Shown here: positions 1 to 7,813 of the stretch, one piece after another
Numbering within the stretch: position 1 is the stretch's first letter
Layout of the letters: each line of letters starts with the position of its first letter
Source: Cytophagaceae bacterium
GTDB taxonomy: Bacteria > Bacteroidota > Bacteroidia > Cytophagales > Spirosomataceae
NCBI GenBank assembly: GCA_017984215.1
Contig: JAGOAA010000019.1
Coordinates: 1-42,713 of the forward strand
Direction: 5' to 3'
DNA: 42,713 nucleotides
The notes under the pieces: generated by a model
Databases searched by the model: none
Seen by the model: only the letters and a program-made list of their open reading frames with translations
What the model was told of the DNA's origin: nothing
Translations under genes and position numbers: made by a program

Positions 1-145
1 TGTCTAGTTTGTCCACGTCTTTATCCGACATCCATTGCCACTTGTCCATCGACAATTGGATCAATTCTTTTTCTGCAGCGGTCTGTGCAAAGGAAGATGA
101 AATAGAAATGAGCAAGATGCTCAATAAGAATACTAGCTTTTTCAT
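1..145 (-). CDS. NTF2-like secreted protein, 5' part only (runs off window edge)
   Basis: The first 48 codons of a minus-strand gene are present; the rest lies outside the window. The product starts with a clear signal peptide ending in SSSFAQ, followed by a segment containing KWQWMSDKDVDKLD. That segment matches the same region of the next gene (KWQWMANKDADKLA), so this is a tandem paralogue in the NTF2-like/SnoaL/DUF4440 fold group. It starts five bases after the stop of the upstream copy, so the two are almost certainly co-transcribed. The function of the family is unknown; members are small cone-shaped pockets that bind small molecules. The ATG at 143-145 is chosen because the signal peptide begins there. 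Confidence 0.75.
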   Translation of the reverse strand, partial: MKKLVFLLSILLISISSSFAQTAAEKELIQLSMDKWQWMSDKDVDKLD

Positions 146-150
146 GTGAT

Positions 151-600
151 TTATTGTTTTAATTTAACTGGTCGAGATAAATGAGAAAATGTTAATTGAG
201 CCATTCTCCATGTATTATTTTCCAAAACATACACTTCGGTTACCATAAAAGGATTCGTAACTACGTTGCCACCTACCTGCGCGACTAAATCGATATCGCA
301 TAATAAAATGGCGGTATTCCCGTAGAATTTCACATTCGTAGAATAGACCTCTGCTTGTTTATACCAAATAAAACCGGCTTTAATGATATCCACTTCACGC
401 GCTTTCCCCCAGGTTCCTCCCATGTGAACAAACTCGCACTTTTCATCAAACAAAGCGGCTAATTTATCGGCATCTTTGTTGGCCATCCACTGCCACTTAT
501 CTTTCGATAATTGCTTAATCGTTTCGTCTGAATTGGTTTGCGCGAAAGCGCTGTTGAGTGTCAAGAGCATAAAGCTCAAGAATAATACGATTGATTTCAT
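151..600 (-). CDS. Secreted NTF2-like (DUF4440/SnoaL-type) protein
   Basis: The 149-residue product has a signal peptide (MKSIVLFL to AFAQ, about 20 residues) followed by a single NTF2-like domain. The pattern is an N-terminal helix with KWQWMANKD, a strand containing FVHMGG, and a C-terminal strand ending in WRMAQLTFSHL. It is probably exported to the periplasm. Specific substrate and role cannot be read from the sequence. It is the first gene of a tandem pair with the partial copy at the window edge. A -7 box (TAAGTTTG) lies on the minus strand at 634-627, and the sequence AACCTATG overlaps the start codon, a motif that recurs at several starts in this window. Assignment to the fold group is fairly sure; the function is not. 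Confidence 0.75.
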   Translation of the reverse strand: MKSIVLFLSFMLLTLNSAFAQTNSDETIKQLSKDKWQWMANKDADKLAALFDEKCEFVHMGGTWGKAREVDIIKAGFIWYKQAEVYSTNVKFYGNTAILLCDIDLVAQVGGNVVTNPFMVTEVYVLENNTWRMAQLTFSHLSRPVKLKQ

Positions 601-626
601 AGGTTATTTTTTTACGAAACAAATTT

Positions 627-634
627 CAAACTTA
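627..634 (-). promoter_or_regulatory. Putative -7 promoter box for the NTF2-like pair
   Basis: On the minus strand this reads TAAGTTTG, an exact match to the Bacteroidota -7 consensus TAnnTTTG. It would start transcription about 20 bases before the ATG at 600. I see no clear TTTG -33 element at the usual 19-21 base distance. Confidence 0.4.
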
Positions 635-751
635 ATGCATTGAAAGTAAGTAGATAAATTCAGGGATTTTCTACCATTTTTACGGATTAGGAATGTTCGA
701 AGTTTGCATCTATTTGATAATTGGTAAATTCGGTCAATTGAATTGAATCAC

Positions 752-1663
752 ATGGAAAAAAACTTGCTCATTAATAATATTGCGGAATTCAACAGTAGTA
801 ATAATCACAAGACTCTTCATCCCCTAGTGTCTGTTTTGGACTATTCTAAAGCAAACATTCGCGATTGGGGCGATGCGGATACCATCCGATTTCAATATGG
901 ACTATATAGCGTTATTTTAAAGGATGTCCAATGTGGTGACATCCGGTACGGTCGGCATACCTACGATTACCAAGCTGGAACTTTAATCTTTTTCGCTCCG
1001 GGTCAGGTGGCGGAAATTCAAAATACAAAGATTCCCTACCAACCGATGGGACATGGATTAATCTTCCATCCTGACTTGTTGATAGGAACAAGTTTGGGTC
1101 GAAATATGTCCCAGTATAAATTCTTCAATTACGAATCTCACGAAGCATTACACTTATCCGATGATGAGCGCCAAATGATATTGGACTGTTTTGCCAAAAT
1201 CGAATTCGAGCTCAAGCAACCCATCGACAAGCATTCAAAGAAGCTCATCGTCTCAAACATCGAATTGTTTTTGGGTTATTGCCAAAGGTTCTACGACCGC
1301 CAATTCATCACACGGGAACATGTGAACAAAGGCATTTTAGAACGCTTTGAAACCTTATTGAACAACTATTTTGAATCTGATCAAGCGCAAGTTTACGGCA
1401 TTCCATCCGTTAGTTATTTCGCGAATGAGCTGCATTTGTCGGCCAATTATTTTGGCGATTTGATCAAAAGAGAAACCGGTTTAACTGCCAAGGATTACAT
1501 CCAAAACAAGACCATCGACGTGGCGAAAAATCGCGTATTCGAATCTGATAAAACGATCAATGAAATTGCGTTTGAAATGGGCTTCAAATACCCACAGCAT
1601 TTCACGCGCTTATTCAAGCAACGCGTGGGTCAAACGCCTAATGAGTTTAGGTCGTTGAATTAA
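752..1663 (+). CDS. AraC-family transcriptional regulator
   Basis: The 303-residue product has an N-terminal cupin-like sensing region (about residues 20-150, with RHTYDYQAGTLIFFAPGQ) and a C-terminal AraC/XylS pair of helix-turn-helix motifs (about residues 205-300). The second helix region contains INEIAFEMGFKYPQHFTRLF and ends in GQTPNEFR, the family signature. It should be a cytoplasmic one-component regulator whose ligand is unknown. I use the ATG at 752; a TTG three codons upstream is also open. It diverges from the NTF2-like genes and converges on the acetyltransferase gene across a hairpin at 1667-1699. Its target is not evident; AraC proteins often control the gene transcribed away from them, here the NTF2-like pair. 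Confidence 0.9.
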   Translation: MEKNLLINNIAEFNSSNNHKTLHPLVSVLDYSKANIRDWGDADTIRFQYGLYSVILKDVQCGDIRYGRHTYDYQAGTLIFFAPGQVAEIQNTKIPYQPMGHGLIFHPDLLIGTSLGRNMSQYKFFNYESHEALHLSDDERQMILDCFAKIEFELKQPIDKHSKKLIVSNIELFLGYCQRFYDRQFITREHVNKGILERFETLLNNYFESDQAQVYGIPSVSYFANELHLSANYFGDLIKRETGLTAKDYIQNKTIDVAKNRVFESDKTINEIAFEMGFKYPQHFTRLFKQRVGQTPNEFRSLN

Positions 1664-1666
1664 TTC

Positions 1667-1699
1667 TTATTTTACTTTGGTCGAACTAAAGTAAAATAA
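1667..1699. terminator. Bidirectional terminator-like hairpin
   Basis: A perfect 12-bp inverted repeat (TTATTTTACTTT at 1667-1678 and its complement at 1688-1699, nine-base loop) sits between the convergent stops of the AraC and acetyltransferase genes. The stem is AT-rich, with T-rich edges in both directions. A related sequence without the second arm occurs at 36377-36399 in front of an esterase gene, so a promoter or protein-binding role is an alternative. Confidence 0.55.
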
Positions 1700-1703
1700 C
1701 AGT

Positions 1704-2258
1704 CTAGTCTATCTCTTTAATAAACTTCGCCGGCACCCCACCCACAATCGCATTACTTGGAACATCTTTCGTGACCACAGAACCCGCAGCTACAATCGAA
1801 TTCTCCCCAACCGTTACACCCGGCAGAATAATTGCTCCTGCTCCAATCCACGCATTTTTTCCGATGTGAACGGCTTTGAGATCTAGGCTTTTCCGTTGAC
1901 TTGGATCCACGGGATGATTCTCGGTCACCAACTTTACTTGCGGCCCAATCAACACATCGTCTTCGATCGTGATGCCGCCCAAGTCTAAAAACGAACAACC
2001 ATGGTTGATGAACACGTTTTTCCCGATCGTGGTATGCTTTCCAAAATTGGTCGAAAAGGGTGCCAAAACGGTGGTTGAAGGATCAACCGTTTGACCTAAA
2101 ATTTCAGATAGAATCGCACGGATGTCATCCACATTACCACAAGCATTCAACTTTGCAGAAAGCGCAATCGTTCGATTCACAATCTCCCAAACCTCCGCCC
2201 AAGCTGGGTCCGTGTTTGGAATAATTCCGCCGGCACGCATGCGTTCGAATATGCTCAT
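1704..2258 (-). CDS. Sugar O-acetyltransferase (LacA/maltose acetyltransferase-like)
   Basis: The 184-residue product is a left-handed beta-helix acyltransferase. Hexapeptide repeats run from about residue 70 ([19 protein letters not shown]) to the end, and the C-terminal part [20 protein letters not shown] is the classical acetyl-CoA-binding coil. ENHPVD carries the histidine that acts as catalytic base in this family. It probably transfers acetyl from acetyl-CoA to a sugar or related hydroxyl in the cytoplasm. Its start lies three bases after the stop of the cyclophilin-like gene, so the two form an operon. The acceptor cannot be told from sequence. Confidence 0.85.
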   Translation of the reverse strand: MSIFERMRAGGIIPNTDPAWAEVWEIVNRTIALSAKLNACGNVDDIRAILSEILGQTVDPSTTVLAPFSTNFGKHTTIGKNVFINHGCSFLDLGGITIEDDVLIGPQVKLVTENHPVDPSQRKSLDLKAVHIGKNAWIGAGAIILPGVTVGENSIVAAGSVVTKDVPSNAIVGGVPAKFIKEID

Positions 2259-2261
2259 GGA

Positions 2262-2678
2262 TTAAGGATTAAGTTCGAATTTCACTTGACAATTCCCTGT
2301 TCCTAAGGCTTTCGATAGGCCTGCGATATCCCGTACTTTCCCGATGCGCGTGTAGCGATAAGGGGTAGAAAAAGATTCATAAAAAAGAACCAGAACGTTA
2401 TTCCCAAACAAGAGTAGGTCGCCTGCTTGAATTTTGCCAACGGATTCTGCCTGCGTAGGCAAGGCCTGTTTTAATTCAGCGTATTTCTCATTTCCATTCA
2501 GCTCCACCATGGACAAGCTGAAGGGTAACTGATTAACTAAAGCGGCTGCGCTTTCGCTTGCTTCTAAGGAGGCATAAAATACCTGCGAGCCAATAGAAAT
2601 TTTAAGGGTTGTTGGTTTAGACATCGCGCTAAAACACATGAGAAATAAAACGATGGTTACTAATACTCGCCGATTCAT
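2262..2678 (-). CDS. Exported cyclophilin-like fold protein
   Basis: The 138-residue product has a signal peptide (MNRRVLVTIVLFLMCFSAMS) followed by a compact domain containing LKISIGSQVF, ALVNQLPFSLSM, AGDLLLFGNNVLVLFYE and a segment around YRYTRIGKV. This is the pattern of the bacterial cyclophilin-like (PF18050-type) family, which shares the cyclophilin barrel but usually lacks isomerase residues. It is likely periplasmic. A longer reading to 2705 is open, but that would start inside the strong terminator of fabV at 2694-2727, so the ATG at 2678 is preferred. It is co-transcribed with the acetyltransferase downstream. No biochemical role is assigned. Confidence 0.7.
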   Translation of the reverse strand: MNRRVLVTIVLFLMCFSAMSKPTTLKISIGSQVFYASLEASESAAALVNQLPFSLSMVELNGNEKYAELKQALPTQAESVGKIQAGDLLLFGNNVLVLFYESFSTPYRYTRIGKVRDIAGLSKALGTGNCQVKFELNP

Positions 2679-2693
2679 TTTTTGGGATATGCT

Positions 2694-2727
2694 AAAAAAA
2701 GCCAACCGTCTGTTGACGATTGGCTTT
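2694..2727 (-). terminator. Rho-independent terminator of fabV
   Basis: Read on the minus strand, a stem-loop (arms 2715-2727 and 2698-2710 with one mismatch, loop 2711-2714) is followed by a run of seven T. It begins four bases after the fabV stop. This is one of the clearest intrinsic terminators in the window, and it also rules out the upstream start of the next gene. Confidence 0.85.
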
Positions 2728-2731
2728 CCAT

Positions 2732-3934
2732 TTATTTTTCTACCGTAATCAATCCCGGAATCTCGACCAATTCGTTGGCCTCCGCGGCGTAATCGACACC
2801 ATCAAATCCGAATCCAAATAGATTTAAGAAATCCGATTTATATCCGTTCAAATCGCCGATACCCGGCAAGTTTTCTGTCGTAGCTCCTTTCCATAATTCG
2901 GCCACTTCTTTTTGAACGGCTTCATCCATTTCCCAGTCGTCGATGCGGATACGTCCTTTCTCGTCAAGCGGAATTGTACCGTTTGTATACAGACGTGCGC
3001 TGAAAAGGCGTTGGATTTGCTCAATGCAACCCTCATGCGTTCCTTTGGCCTTCATGATTTTATACAACAAGGAGATATACAACGGAATCACCGGAATCGC
3101 TGAACTTGCTTGCGTTACTAAGGCTTTATTCACCGAAACAAATGCTTTACCTCCAATATTCGCTAAGCCTTCTGTGATTTTGAAAGCCGTAGATTCCAAA
3201 TGGTCTTTCGCCATTCCGATCGTTCCTTTACGGTAAACCGGCTCAGTTACTTTTGGCCCAATGTACGAATAAGCAACAGTCATCGCGCCATCCGCTAAAA
3301 CGCCGGCGTTTAATAAGGCGTCCATCCACATCTGCCAATCTTCGCCACCCATCACGGCAACCGTGTTTTCGATATCTTCGTCGTTGCATGGAGTAATCGT
3401 CACTTCCGAAACGATACCTGTGTGGAAGTCAACCGTCTTATCCGAAAATGTATCGCCGATAGGCTTCAAAACCGAACGGTGCAACACGCCCGAAACAGGA
3501 TGTTGGCGTACTGGAGAAGCTAAACTGTAAATCACTAAATCTATTTGGCCTAAATCTGCCTTGATTAAGTCAATCGTCTGCGCTTTCACTTCGTTCGAGA
3601 AAGCATCGCCGTTAATACTTTTCGCATAAAGACCCGCTTTGCCTGCCGCTGCTTCGAAAGCAAGGCTGTTATAATATCCTGGAGAGGCTGTTTTGCCTGC
3701 TGCAGGTGCTTTTTCAAAGAAAACGCCAATCGTCGCAGCATCCGATCCGAATGCACTCGTAATGCGAGAGGCTAAACCAAAACCCGTCGAGGCTCCGATC
3801 ACAAGCACTTTTTTCGCCCCGGCAATTTTGCCTTGGGACTTCACGTAGTCAATTTGATTTAAGACGTTTTGTTCACATCCTTTCGGGTGAGAAGTCAAAC
3901 AGATAAACCCTCTCATTCTAGGTTCAATAATCAT
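2732..3934 (-). CDS. fabV: Enoyl-[acyl-carrier-protein] reductase FabV / trans-2-enoyl-CoA reductase
   Basis: The enzyme reduces the enoyl double bond with NADH in the last step of each fatty-acid elongation cycle; close relatives are trans-2-enoyl-CoA reductases. The 400-residue length fits FabV rather than the roughly 260 residues of FabI. The N-terminus MIIEPRMRGFICLTSHP is diagnostic. The nucleotide-binding stretch is VLVIGASTGFGLASRI, and the FabV-type Tyr-x8-Lys pair is seen as YRKGTIGMAK at residues 234-243. FabV enzymes are usually tolerant of triclosan. The ATG at 3934 is chosen because a -7 box at 3963-3956 leaves the more upstream in-frame codons untranscribed. The gene stands alone, with its own promoter and terminator. 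Confidence 0.95.
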   Translation of the reverse strand: MIIEPRMRGFICLTSHPKGCEQNVLNQIDYVKSQGKIAGAKKVLVIGASTGFGLASRITSAFGSDAATIGVFFEKAPAAGKTASPGYYNSLAFEAAAGKAGLYAKSINGDAFSNEVKAQTIDLIKADLGQIDLVIYSLASPVRQHPVSGVLHRSVLKPIGDTFSDKTVDFHTGIVSEVTITPCNDEDIENTVAVMGGEDWQMWMDALLNAGVLADGAMTVAYSYIGPKVTEPVYRKGTIGMAKDHLESTAFKITEGLANIGGKAFVSVNKALVTQASSAIPVIPLYISLLYKIMKAKGTHEGCIEQIQRLFSARLYTNGTIPLDEKGRIRIDDWEMDEAVQKEVAELWKGATTENLPGIGDLNGYKSDFLNLFGFGFDGVDYAAEANELVEIPGLITVEK

Positions 3935-3949
3935 AGTGCTCGAATTTTG

Positions 3950-3982
3950 TTTGTGCAAATATAGTTAAAGCAAGTATATTTG
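3950..3982 (+). promoter_or_regulatory. Complete Bacteroidota-type promoter for the SRPBCC gene
   Basis: TTTG at 3950-3953 and TATATTTG at 3975-3982 are separated by 21 bases, matching the -33/-7 consensus and spacing of Bacteroidota sigma-ABfr promoters. It points at the gene starting at 4055 and implies a leader of about 65 bases. It overlaps the fabV promoter on the other strand. Confidence 0.65.
3956..3963 (-). promoter_or_regulatory. -7 promoter box of fabV
   Basis: The minus strand reads TATATTTG, an exact TAnnTTTG match. Transcription would start near 3949, about 15 bases before the fabV ATG at 3934. It overlaps the spacer of the divergent plus-strand promoter. Confidence 0.6.
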
Positions 3983-4054
3983 CCTCAACAGTAACCGTTT
4001 TCATACCGTAAGATCTGAAAGCGGTTCATTTTTTTACCAAAACTAGTAAGTTAC

Positions 4055-4471
4055 ATGGCCTTCATTACCGTATCAACCACAATCAACGCTCCGCTCAATA
4101 TTGTTTGGGAAAAATGGACAAGCCCAGCACATATCCAAAAATGGAATTTTGCTTCTTTTGATTGGCATTGTCCAAATGCGTCAACCGACTTACAAGTTGG
4201 CGGCGAATTTCATTACGAGATGGCAGCCAAAGACGGCTCGATGAGCTTTGATTTTTGGGGTACCTATCTTGAAATTAACCCCGAGCAATCGCTTCACATC
4301 TTCATTGGGGATGGCCGCAACATGCAGGTTACTTTCGAAACCACCGAAGCAGGAACGAAAGTAACCGAACATTTTGAGCCGGAGAATCAAAACCCGGAAG
4401 ATATGCAGCAAGCCGGCTGGCAAATGATTTTGGACAACTTCAAAAGCTACGTTGAAAGCGCTACTTTCTAG
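4055..4471 (+). CDS. SRPBCC (AHSA1-like) domain protein
   Basis: The 138-residue product is a single START/Bet v 1-like domain. It begins with ITVSTTINAPLNIVWEKWTSPAHIQKWNFA, has GGEFHYEMAAKDGSMSFDFWGTY in the middle, and ends with a long C-terminal helix (WQMILDNFKSYVE). This is the layout of AHSA1-like proteins, which bind hydrophobic ligands in a helix-grip cavity. It is cytoplasmic, with no signal peptide. The ligand is unknown. Its 3' end overlaps the metalloprotease gene by 11 bases in convergent orientation. The promoter at 3950-3982 fits it well. Confidence 0.85.
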   Translation: MAFITVSTTINAPLNIVWEKWTSPAHIQKWNFASFDWHCPNASTDLQVGGEFHYEMAAKDGSMSFDFWGTYLEINPEQSLHIFIGDGRNMQVTFETTEAGTKVTEHFEPENQNPEDMQQAGWQMILDNFKSYVESATF

Positions 4472-6938
4472 GATTTAAAATCAAGCTTACGCGCTCCAAA
4501 CAATCATCCAAGTGGTAGCGAACTTCTTTGTCTGTATACTTGCGTTTGGCTAAAGCTAAACTTGCTTGTAACGCTTTCAACTCGCCGCGAACAATGGAAC
4601 GAACGTCCGACTGTGCTACAGGATACGTTTCGCGCGCGCCAAAAGCAGCAGGTGCGGGCGCCTGATCTGTCATCAAGGCTTTCAAGCGCTCGATGTAGGC
4701 TTTCTGCAAATTCCGACGATACTGATCGATGTTTTTACCAGTAGTTAATTCGCTCCAAATGCCTCCGCGCAAATCTTGGAAAAGATCGATGGTCTTGTAG
4801 TTGTTTGGCTTAGTCAAGCCACTATTATCCAAACGCGCAAAGGTCTCTAAACTTAACATGCGGTTCAACGGACTAACTTGAAGGCTACGAATACGATCCG
4901 TATACCCCGCCATGTGATGCGTCACCACCTCTTTGTTGATCAACCAATCTACGTTTGTAAATACATTTGTAATTAACCAGTTGACAGCGGCTTGTTGGCT
5001 CGCCTTAGGTACAGGATTATAAGTCGAGATACCCTGGTTCGGTTTGGCATATTGCTCATATACCCCGCCCACCATCGTCGTCACATGGCCCACATAACGG
5101 GACCAAGAACCTAATAGCTCATCATTTAATTCAATCAAATCTTCGTAATCATTCGTCTTTTTACTTGTCCAGTCGGCTAAATTTTTAGCCACATATTTTA
5201 AGTTCTTCACCGCATACGTACTCGCGCGAATGGGATCATTTCCCACATCCTCCGTTTGAGAACTTGGGTCAAATGTCGTTCCCTGATTACCAAAGCGGAA
5301 TCTAGGATCGCCAGCTTTGGCCTCAATCCATTTATCCAACGTAGGTACTTCATCTTCCGGATGAACCGCATCCGGCAAAACCCGATAGCCCCAATTCACC
5401 GCATAATTATCATACGGTCCCATTTGTCGGATGAAGCGAACGCCTTGATCACCCGGTTGCGCGATGTAATTGAAACGTGCGTAATCCATGATGCTCGCAG
5501 AAATTCCTTCCTTGTTGGTGAAGTCGGCTTTGCGGTAATTCTCCACCTCATACGAGCTACTCGCCCCCATGTTATGTGGGAAACCCAGCGCATGTCCCAC
5601 CTCGTGCGAAATCACCATTTCCATCATTTCGCCGATGTCCTCTTCGCGGGTATCTAACGTACGTGCATTTGGATTGGCCGCACCTGTTTCCAATAAAAAG
5701 CGATTCCGGTACGAGCGCAAATGGTTGTGGTACCAAATGATATCACTCTCAATAATCTCTCCTGAACGTGGATCGCTCACGCTTGGACCCATCGCATTTC
5801 GTGTCGTACTCGCGACATAGCGAATCACCGAATAACGAATGTCTTCCGGTGAAAAATCCGGATCCTCTGCTGCGGTAGGAGCATCCTTGCAAATGATCGC
5901 ATTTTTAAAACCTGCAGCTTCGAATGCTTTTTGCCAATTCTCTACCCCTTTTTTCATGTGCTTCCGCAATTTGACAGGAGTCGCAGGATCTAAATAATAG
6001 ACAATGGGTTTGATGGGTTCTACCAATTCCCCACGCTTGTAAGCCGCTATATCTTTCGGCTCCAAACGCCAGCGTTGGATATACGTTTTTTGGTCTGACT
6101 TTAATTCCTCACTCGAATAATCGTATTGCTTTTGCGTGAAATAACCGACACGCTGATCGAATAAACGCGGTTTCATAGGCTTCTCCGGCAATAAAATCAT
6201 CGACTGATTCATCTGCATGCTAATCGTTTCTGTATAAGCCGTTGCGGATGGTTTCGAAGCATTGTAGGTGAAATCTTGCAAAACTTCAATGTTCAAGGGG
6301 AACGATTTTACCGAGCGAATAAAGCTTCGGCTCGCATCTAAATTTCTGACTTTATGCGTCTCCCGCAAGGAAGCATCCAAACCGCTCATGGCCGGGATGT
6401 CACTGCTATAAAACTTGGTCACGTCGATGACCACATGACTTGAATCTTTGCTGTAAGTTTCAATGTCAAACATGAACAATGTAGGCTCATAGTTATTGGC
6501 CTTCACCGATAGGCTAATTGGCAAGGAATCAGCCGCCACCGCTGCATATGATTTTATCTTGATCAAGATCTTTTCCTGAAATTTTTCCCAAACAATTAAT
6601 TGCTCATGGGACGACGTTCCTGCATTGACATAGCCTCCGCCTAAACCATTCGGGATTTTGGCGATTTGGCTTACTAATAACATGTCTTTGCCTAGGTGTT
6701 TCTTCGGGATTTCGAAATAATATTTATCGCCCACTTGGTGGGTGGTGAATAACCCTTTTTTGGATTTGGCCTCCTTCGTGATGACCTGTTCATAGGATTT
6801 TGACTTGGTTACCGGTCTCTTTGCTGCAGTAGAATCAGCAGGTTTTACGGGAACATTCGCGGGCACTTTGGGTGATTGCGCAAAGCTTAACAAAGATGCT
6901 GCGACAAATCCGCAGCTAAGGAGTAACGTTTTTTTCAT
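4461..6938 (-). CDS. Exported zinc-dependent metalloprotease (DUF5117/DUF4953 type)
   Basis: The 825-residue product has a signal peptide (MKKTLLLSCGFVAASLLSFAQ), a long N-terminal DUF5118/DUF5117-like region, and a metzincin-type zinc site HEVGHALGFPHN starting at residue 445. That is the HExxHxxGxxH pattern: three zinc histidines and the catalytic glutamate. The residues after it, including SIMDYARFNYIAQPGD, fit the methionine turn of metzincins. It probably acts in the periplasm or outside the cell; the peptide substrate is unknown. In-frame ATG (6953) and TTG (6962) codons also lie upstream; the signal peptide supports 6938. The family is widespread in Bacteroidota. The gene appears monocistronic. 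Confidence 0.9.
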   Translation of the reverse strand: MKKTLLLSCGFVAASLLSFAQSPKVPANVPVKPADSTAAKRPVTKSKSYEQVITKEAKSKKGLFTTHQVGDKYYFEIPKKHLGKDMLLVSQIAKIPNGLGGGYVNAGTSSHEQLIVWEKFQEKILIKIKSYAAVAADSLPISLSVKANNYEPTLFMFDIETYSKDSSHVVIDVTKFYSSDIPAMSGLDASLRETHKVRNLDASRSFIRSVKSFPLNIEVLQDFTYNASKPSATAYTETISMQMNQSMILLPEKPMKPRLFDQRVGYFTQKQYDYSSEELKSDQKTYIQRWRLEPKDIAAYKRGELVEPIKPIVYYLDPATPVKLRKHMKKGVENWQKAFEAAGFKNAIICKDAPTAAEDPDFSPEDIRYSVIRYVASTTRNAMGPSVSDPRSGEIIESDIIWYHNHLRSYRNRFLLETGAANPNARTLDTREEDIGEMMEMVISHEVGHALGFPHNMGASSSYEVENYRKADFTNKEGISASIMDYARFNYIAQPGDQGVRFIRQMGPYDNYAVNWGYRVLPDAVHPEDEVPTLDKWIEAKAGDPRFRFGNQGTTFDPSSQTEDVGNDPIRASTYAVKNLKYVAKNLADWTSKKTNDYEDLIELNDELLGSWSRYVGHVTTMVGGVYEQYAKPNQGISTYNPVPKASQQAAVNWLITNVFTNVDWLINKEVVTHHMAGYTDRIRSLQVSPLNRMLSLETFARLDNSGLTKPNNYKTIDLFQDLRGGIWSELTTGKNIDQYRRNLQKAYIERLKALMTDQAPAPAAFGARETYPVAQSDVRSIVRGELKALQASLALAKRKYTDKEVRYHLDDCLERVSLILNPRK

Positions 6939-6978
6939 GAATCTTCTTTTCATTTTGACCAAATTAATGAATTATTCT

Positions 6979-6992
6979 TTTATTCTTCGCTT
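6979..6992 (-). repeat. 14-bp sequence shared with the Rieske gene upstream region
   Basis: AAGCGAAGAATAAA on the minus strand occurs here, 40 bases before the metalloprotease start, and again at 19421-19408, 14 bases before the Rieske protein start. It may be a shared regulatory site or chance. Confidence 0.3.
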
Positions 6993-7034
6993 GACTTGTC
7001 AGGCACGACACCACGTAGGATTACAATAATCTTC

Positions 7035-7042
7035 TATATTTG
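7035..7042 (+). promoter_or_regulatory. -7 promoter box of the VOC gene at 7062
   Basis: TATATTTG matches the -7 consensus exactly and would start transcription near 7049, 13 bases before the ATG at 7062. This supports the shorter start. No good -33 element is seen. Confidence 0.5.
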
Positions 7043-7061
7043 CGAGCGAAATCAAGCTCAT

Positions 7062-7484
7062 ATGCCCGCTCGCTCATCGCAACAAATCTTCATCAACCTT
7101 CCGGTTGCTAACCTCCAACTATCCCAACTATTTTATGAGGCGTTAGGTTTTAGGGGTAACCCAACTTTTACCGGGGAAGATCAAAAATGCATGGTTTGGA
7201 GCGATCAAATTTATGTGATGTTGCAGTCCCATGCTTTTTCAAATAAGCATGCCCATAAATCCATCGCTGATTTTCAGCAGGTCACTGGACCCTCATTTAC
7301 CTTACCGCTGGAAAGTGTTGAGCAAGTAATTCTACTTGCCGAAAAAGGCTTAAAAGCAGGCGGATCAACATCCATTCCCATGATCGATGAAGGATTTATG
7401 CAGGTGCGCACCATCGAGGATCCGGATGGATATTCGTGGGGGCTCATGTACCTCGATATGCAGAAATTCAACTCGAGAAATTAA
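7062..7484 (+). CDS. VOC (glyoxalase/extradiol dioxygenase fold) protein
   Basis: The 140-residue product opens with IFINLPVANLQLSQLFYEALGF, the first beta-alpha-beta module of the vicinal-oxygen-chelate fold, and closes with VRTIEDPDGYSWGLMYLD, the DPDG(Y/N) turn of the second module. One metal-binding position seems to be the glutamate in the final strand of other members, but here the sequence reads W-G-L, so catalysis by a bound metal is uncertain. It is cytoplasmic. A longer in-frame reading from 6996 would start upstream of the likely transcription start at about 7049. The gene ends four bases inside the convergent gene at 7481. Confidence 0.85.
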   Translation: MPARSSQQIFINLPVANLQLSQLFYEALGFRGNPTFTGEDQKCMVWSDQIYVMLQSHAFSNKHAHKSIADFQQVTGPSFTLPLESVEQVILLAEKGLKAGGSTSIPMIDEGFMQVRTIEDPDGYSWGLMYLDMQKFNSRN

Positions 7485-7810
7485 TGCATCTTGCCCTTTT
7501 CCGTGAGTAAAGCGTATGCCTCCGACCATGTTGGGATGCTCTCCGACTCATAGCCATAGGTAGGCCCCGTCGCTATTTGCTTAAATGCTTTCATCGCCTT
7601 TAGATGTGCCCCACTTCGCAAATATTCCAACATGATTTCTCTACTTTCCCAAGCCGTAATCGTGCATTGATATTCATGTACTTTTTTTACGTCACAATGC
7701 AGATTTCCTTTGGCTGTTTGCGCCTGACGAAAGGCAGGAATGGCTAATAACCAAAACCGAAGATAGGCGAAGAAACCTTTGGGTTTTAAACCCGTGAGTG
7801 AGACGTACAT
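7481..7810 (-). CDS. DUF3291/spheroidene monooxygenase-like small protein
   Basis: The 109-residue product looks like a dimeric alpha-beta barrel protein. The segments FWLLAIPAFRQAQTAKGNLHCDV, YQCTITAWESREIMLEYLRSGAHLKAMKAF and TYGYESESIPTW resemble the core of the spheroidene monooxygenase/DUF3291 group, where the GAH motif is conserved. Such domains often act as small oxygenases or heme-binding proteins, but no activity can be assigned. It is the last gene of a four-gene operon with the symporter, myo-inositol oxygenase and a small membrane protein, three bases after the latter. Its place suggests an accessory job in inositol or uronate use. Confidence 0.6.
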   Translation of the reverse strand: MYVSLTGLKPKGFFAYLRFWLLAIPAFRQAQTAKGNLHCDVKKVHEYQCTITAWESREIMLEYLRSGAHLKAMKAFKQIATGPTYGYESESIPTWSEAYALLTEKGKMH

Positions 7811-7813
7811 CCG

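Noticed and set aside
1753..1998. Basic, serine-rich frame inside the acetyltransferase gene
   Set aside because: It is a shadow in another frame of hexapeptide-repeat coding sequence.
2732..3934. Short-chain FabI-type reductase
   Set aside because: The length of 400 residues, the FabV N-terminus and the Tyr-x8-Lys spacing rule out FabI.
5256..5820. Plus-strand open frames inside the metalloprotease gene
   Set aside because: They are opposite-strand shadows of a well-supported gene with an intact zinc motif, and their translations show no family features.
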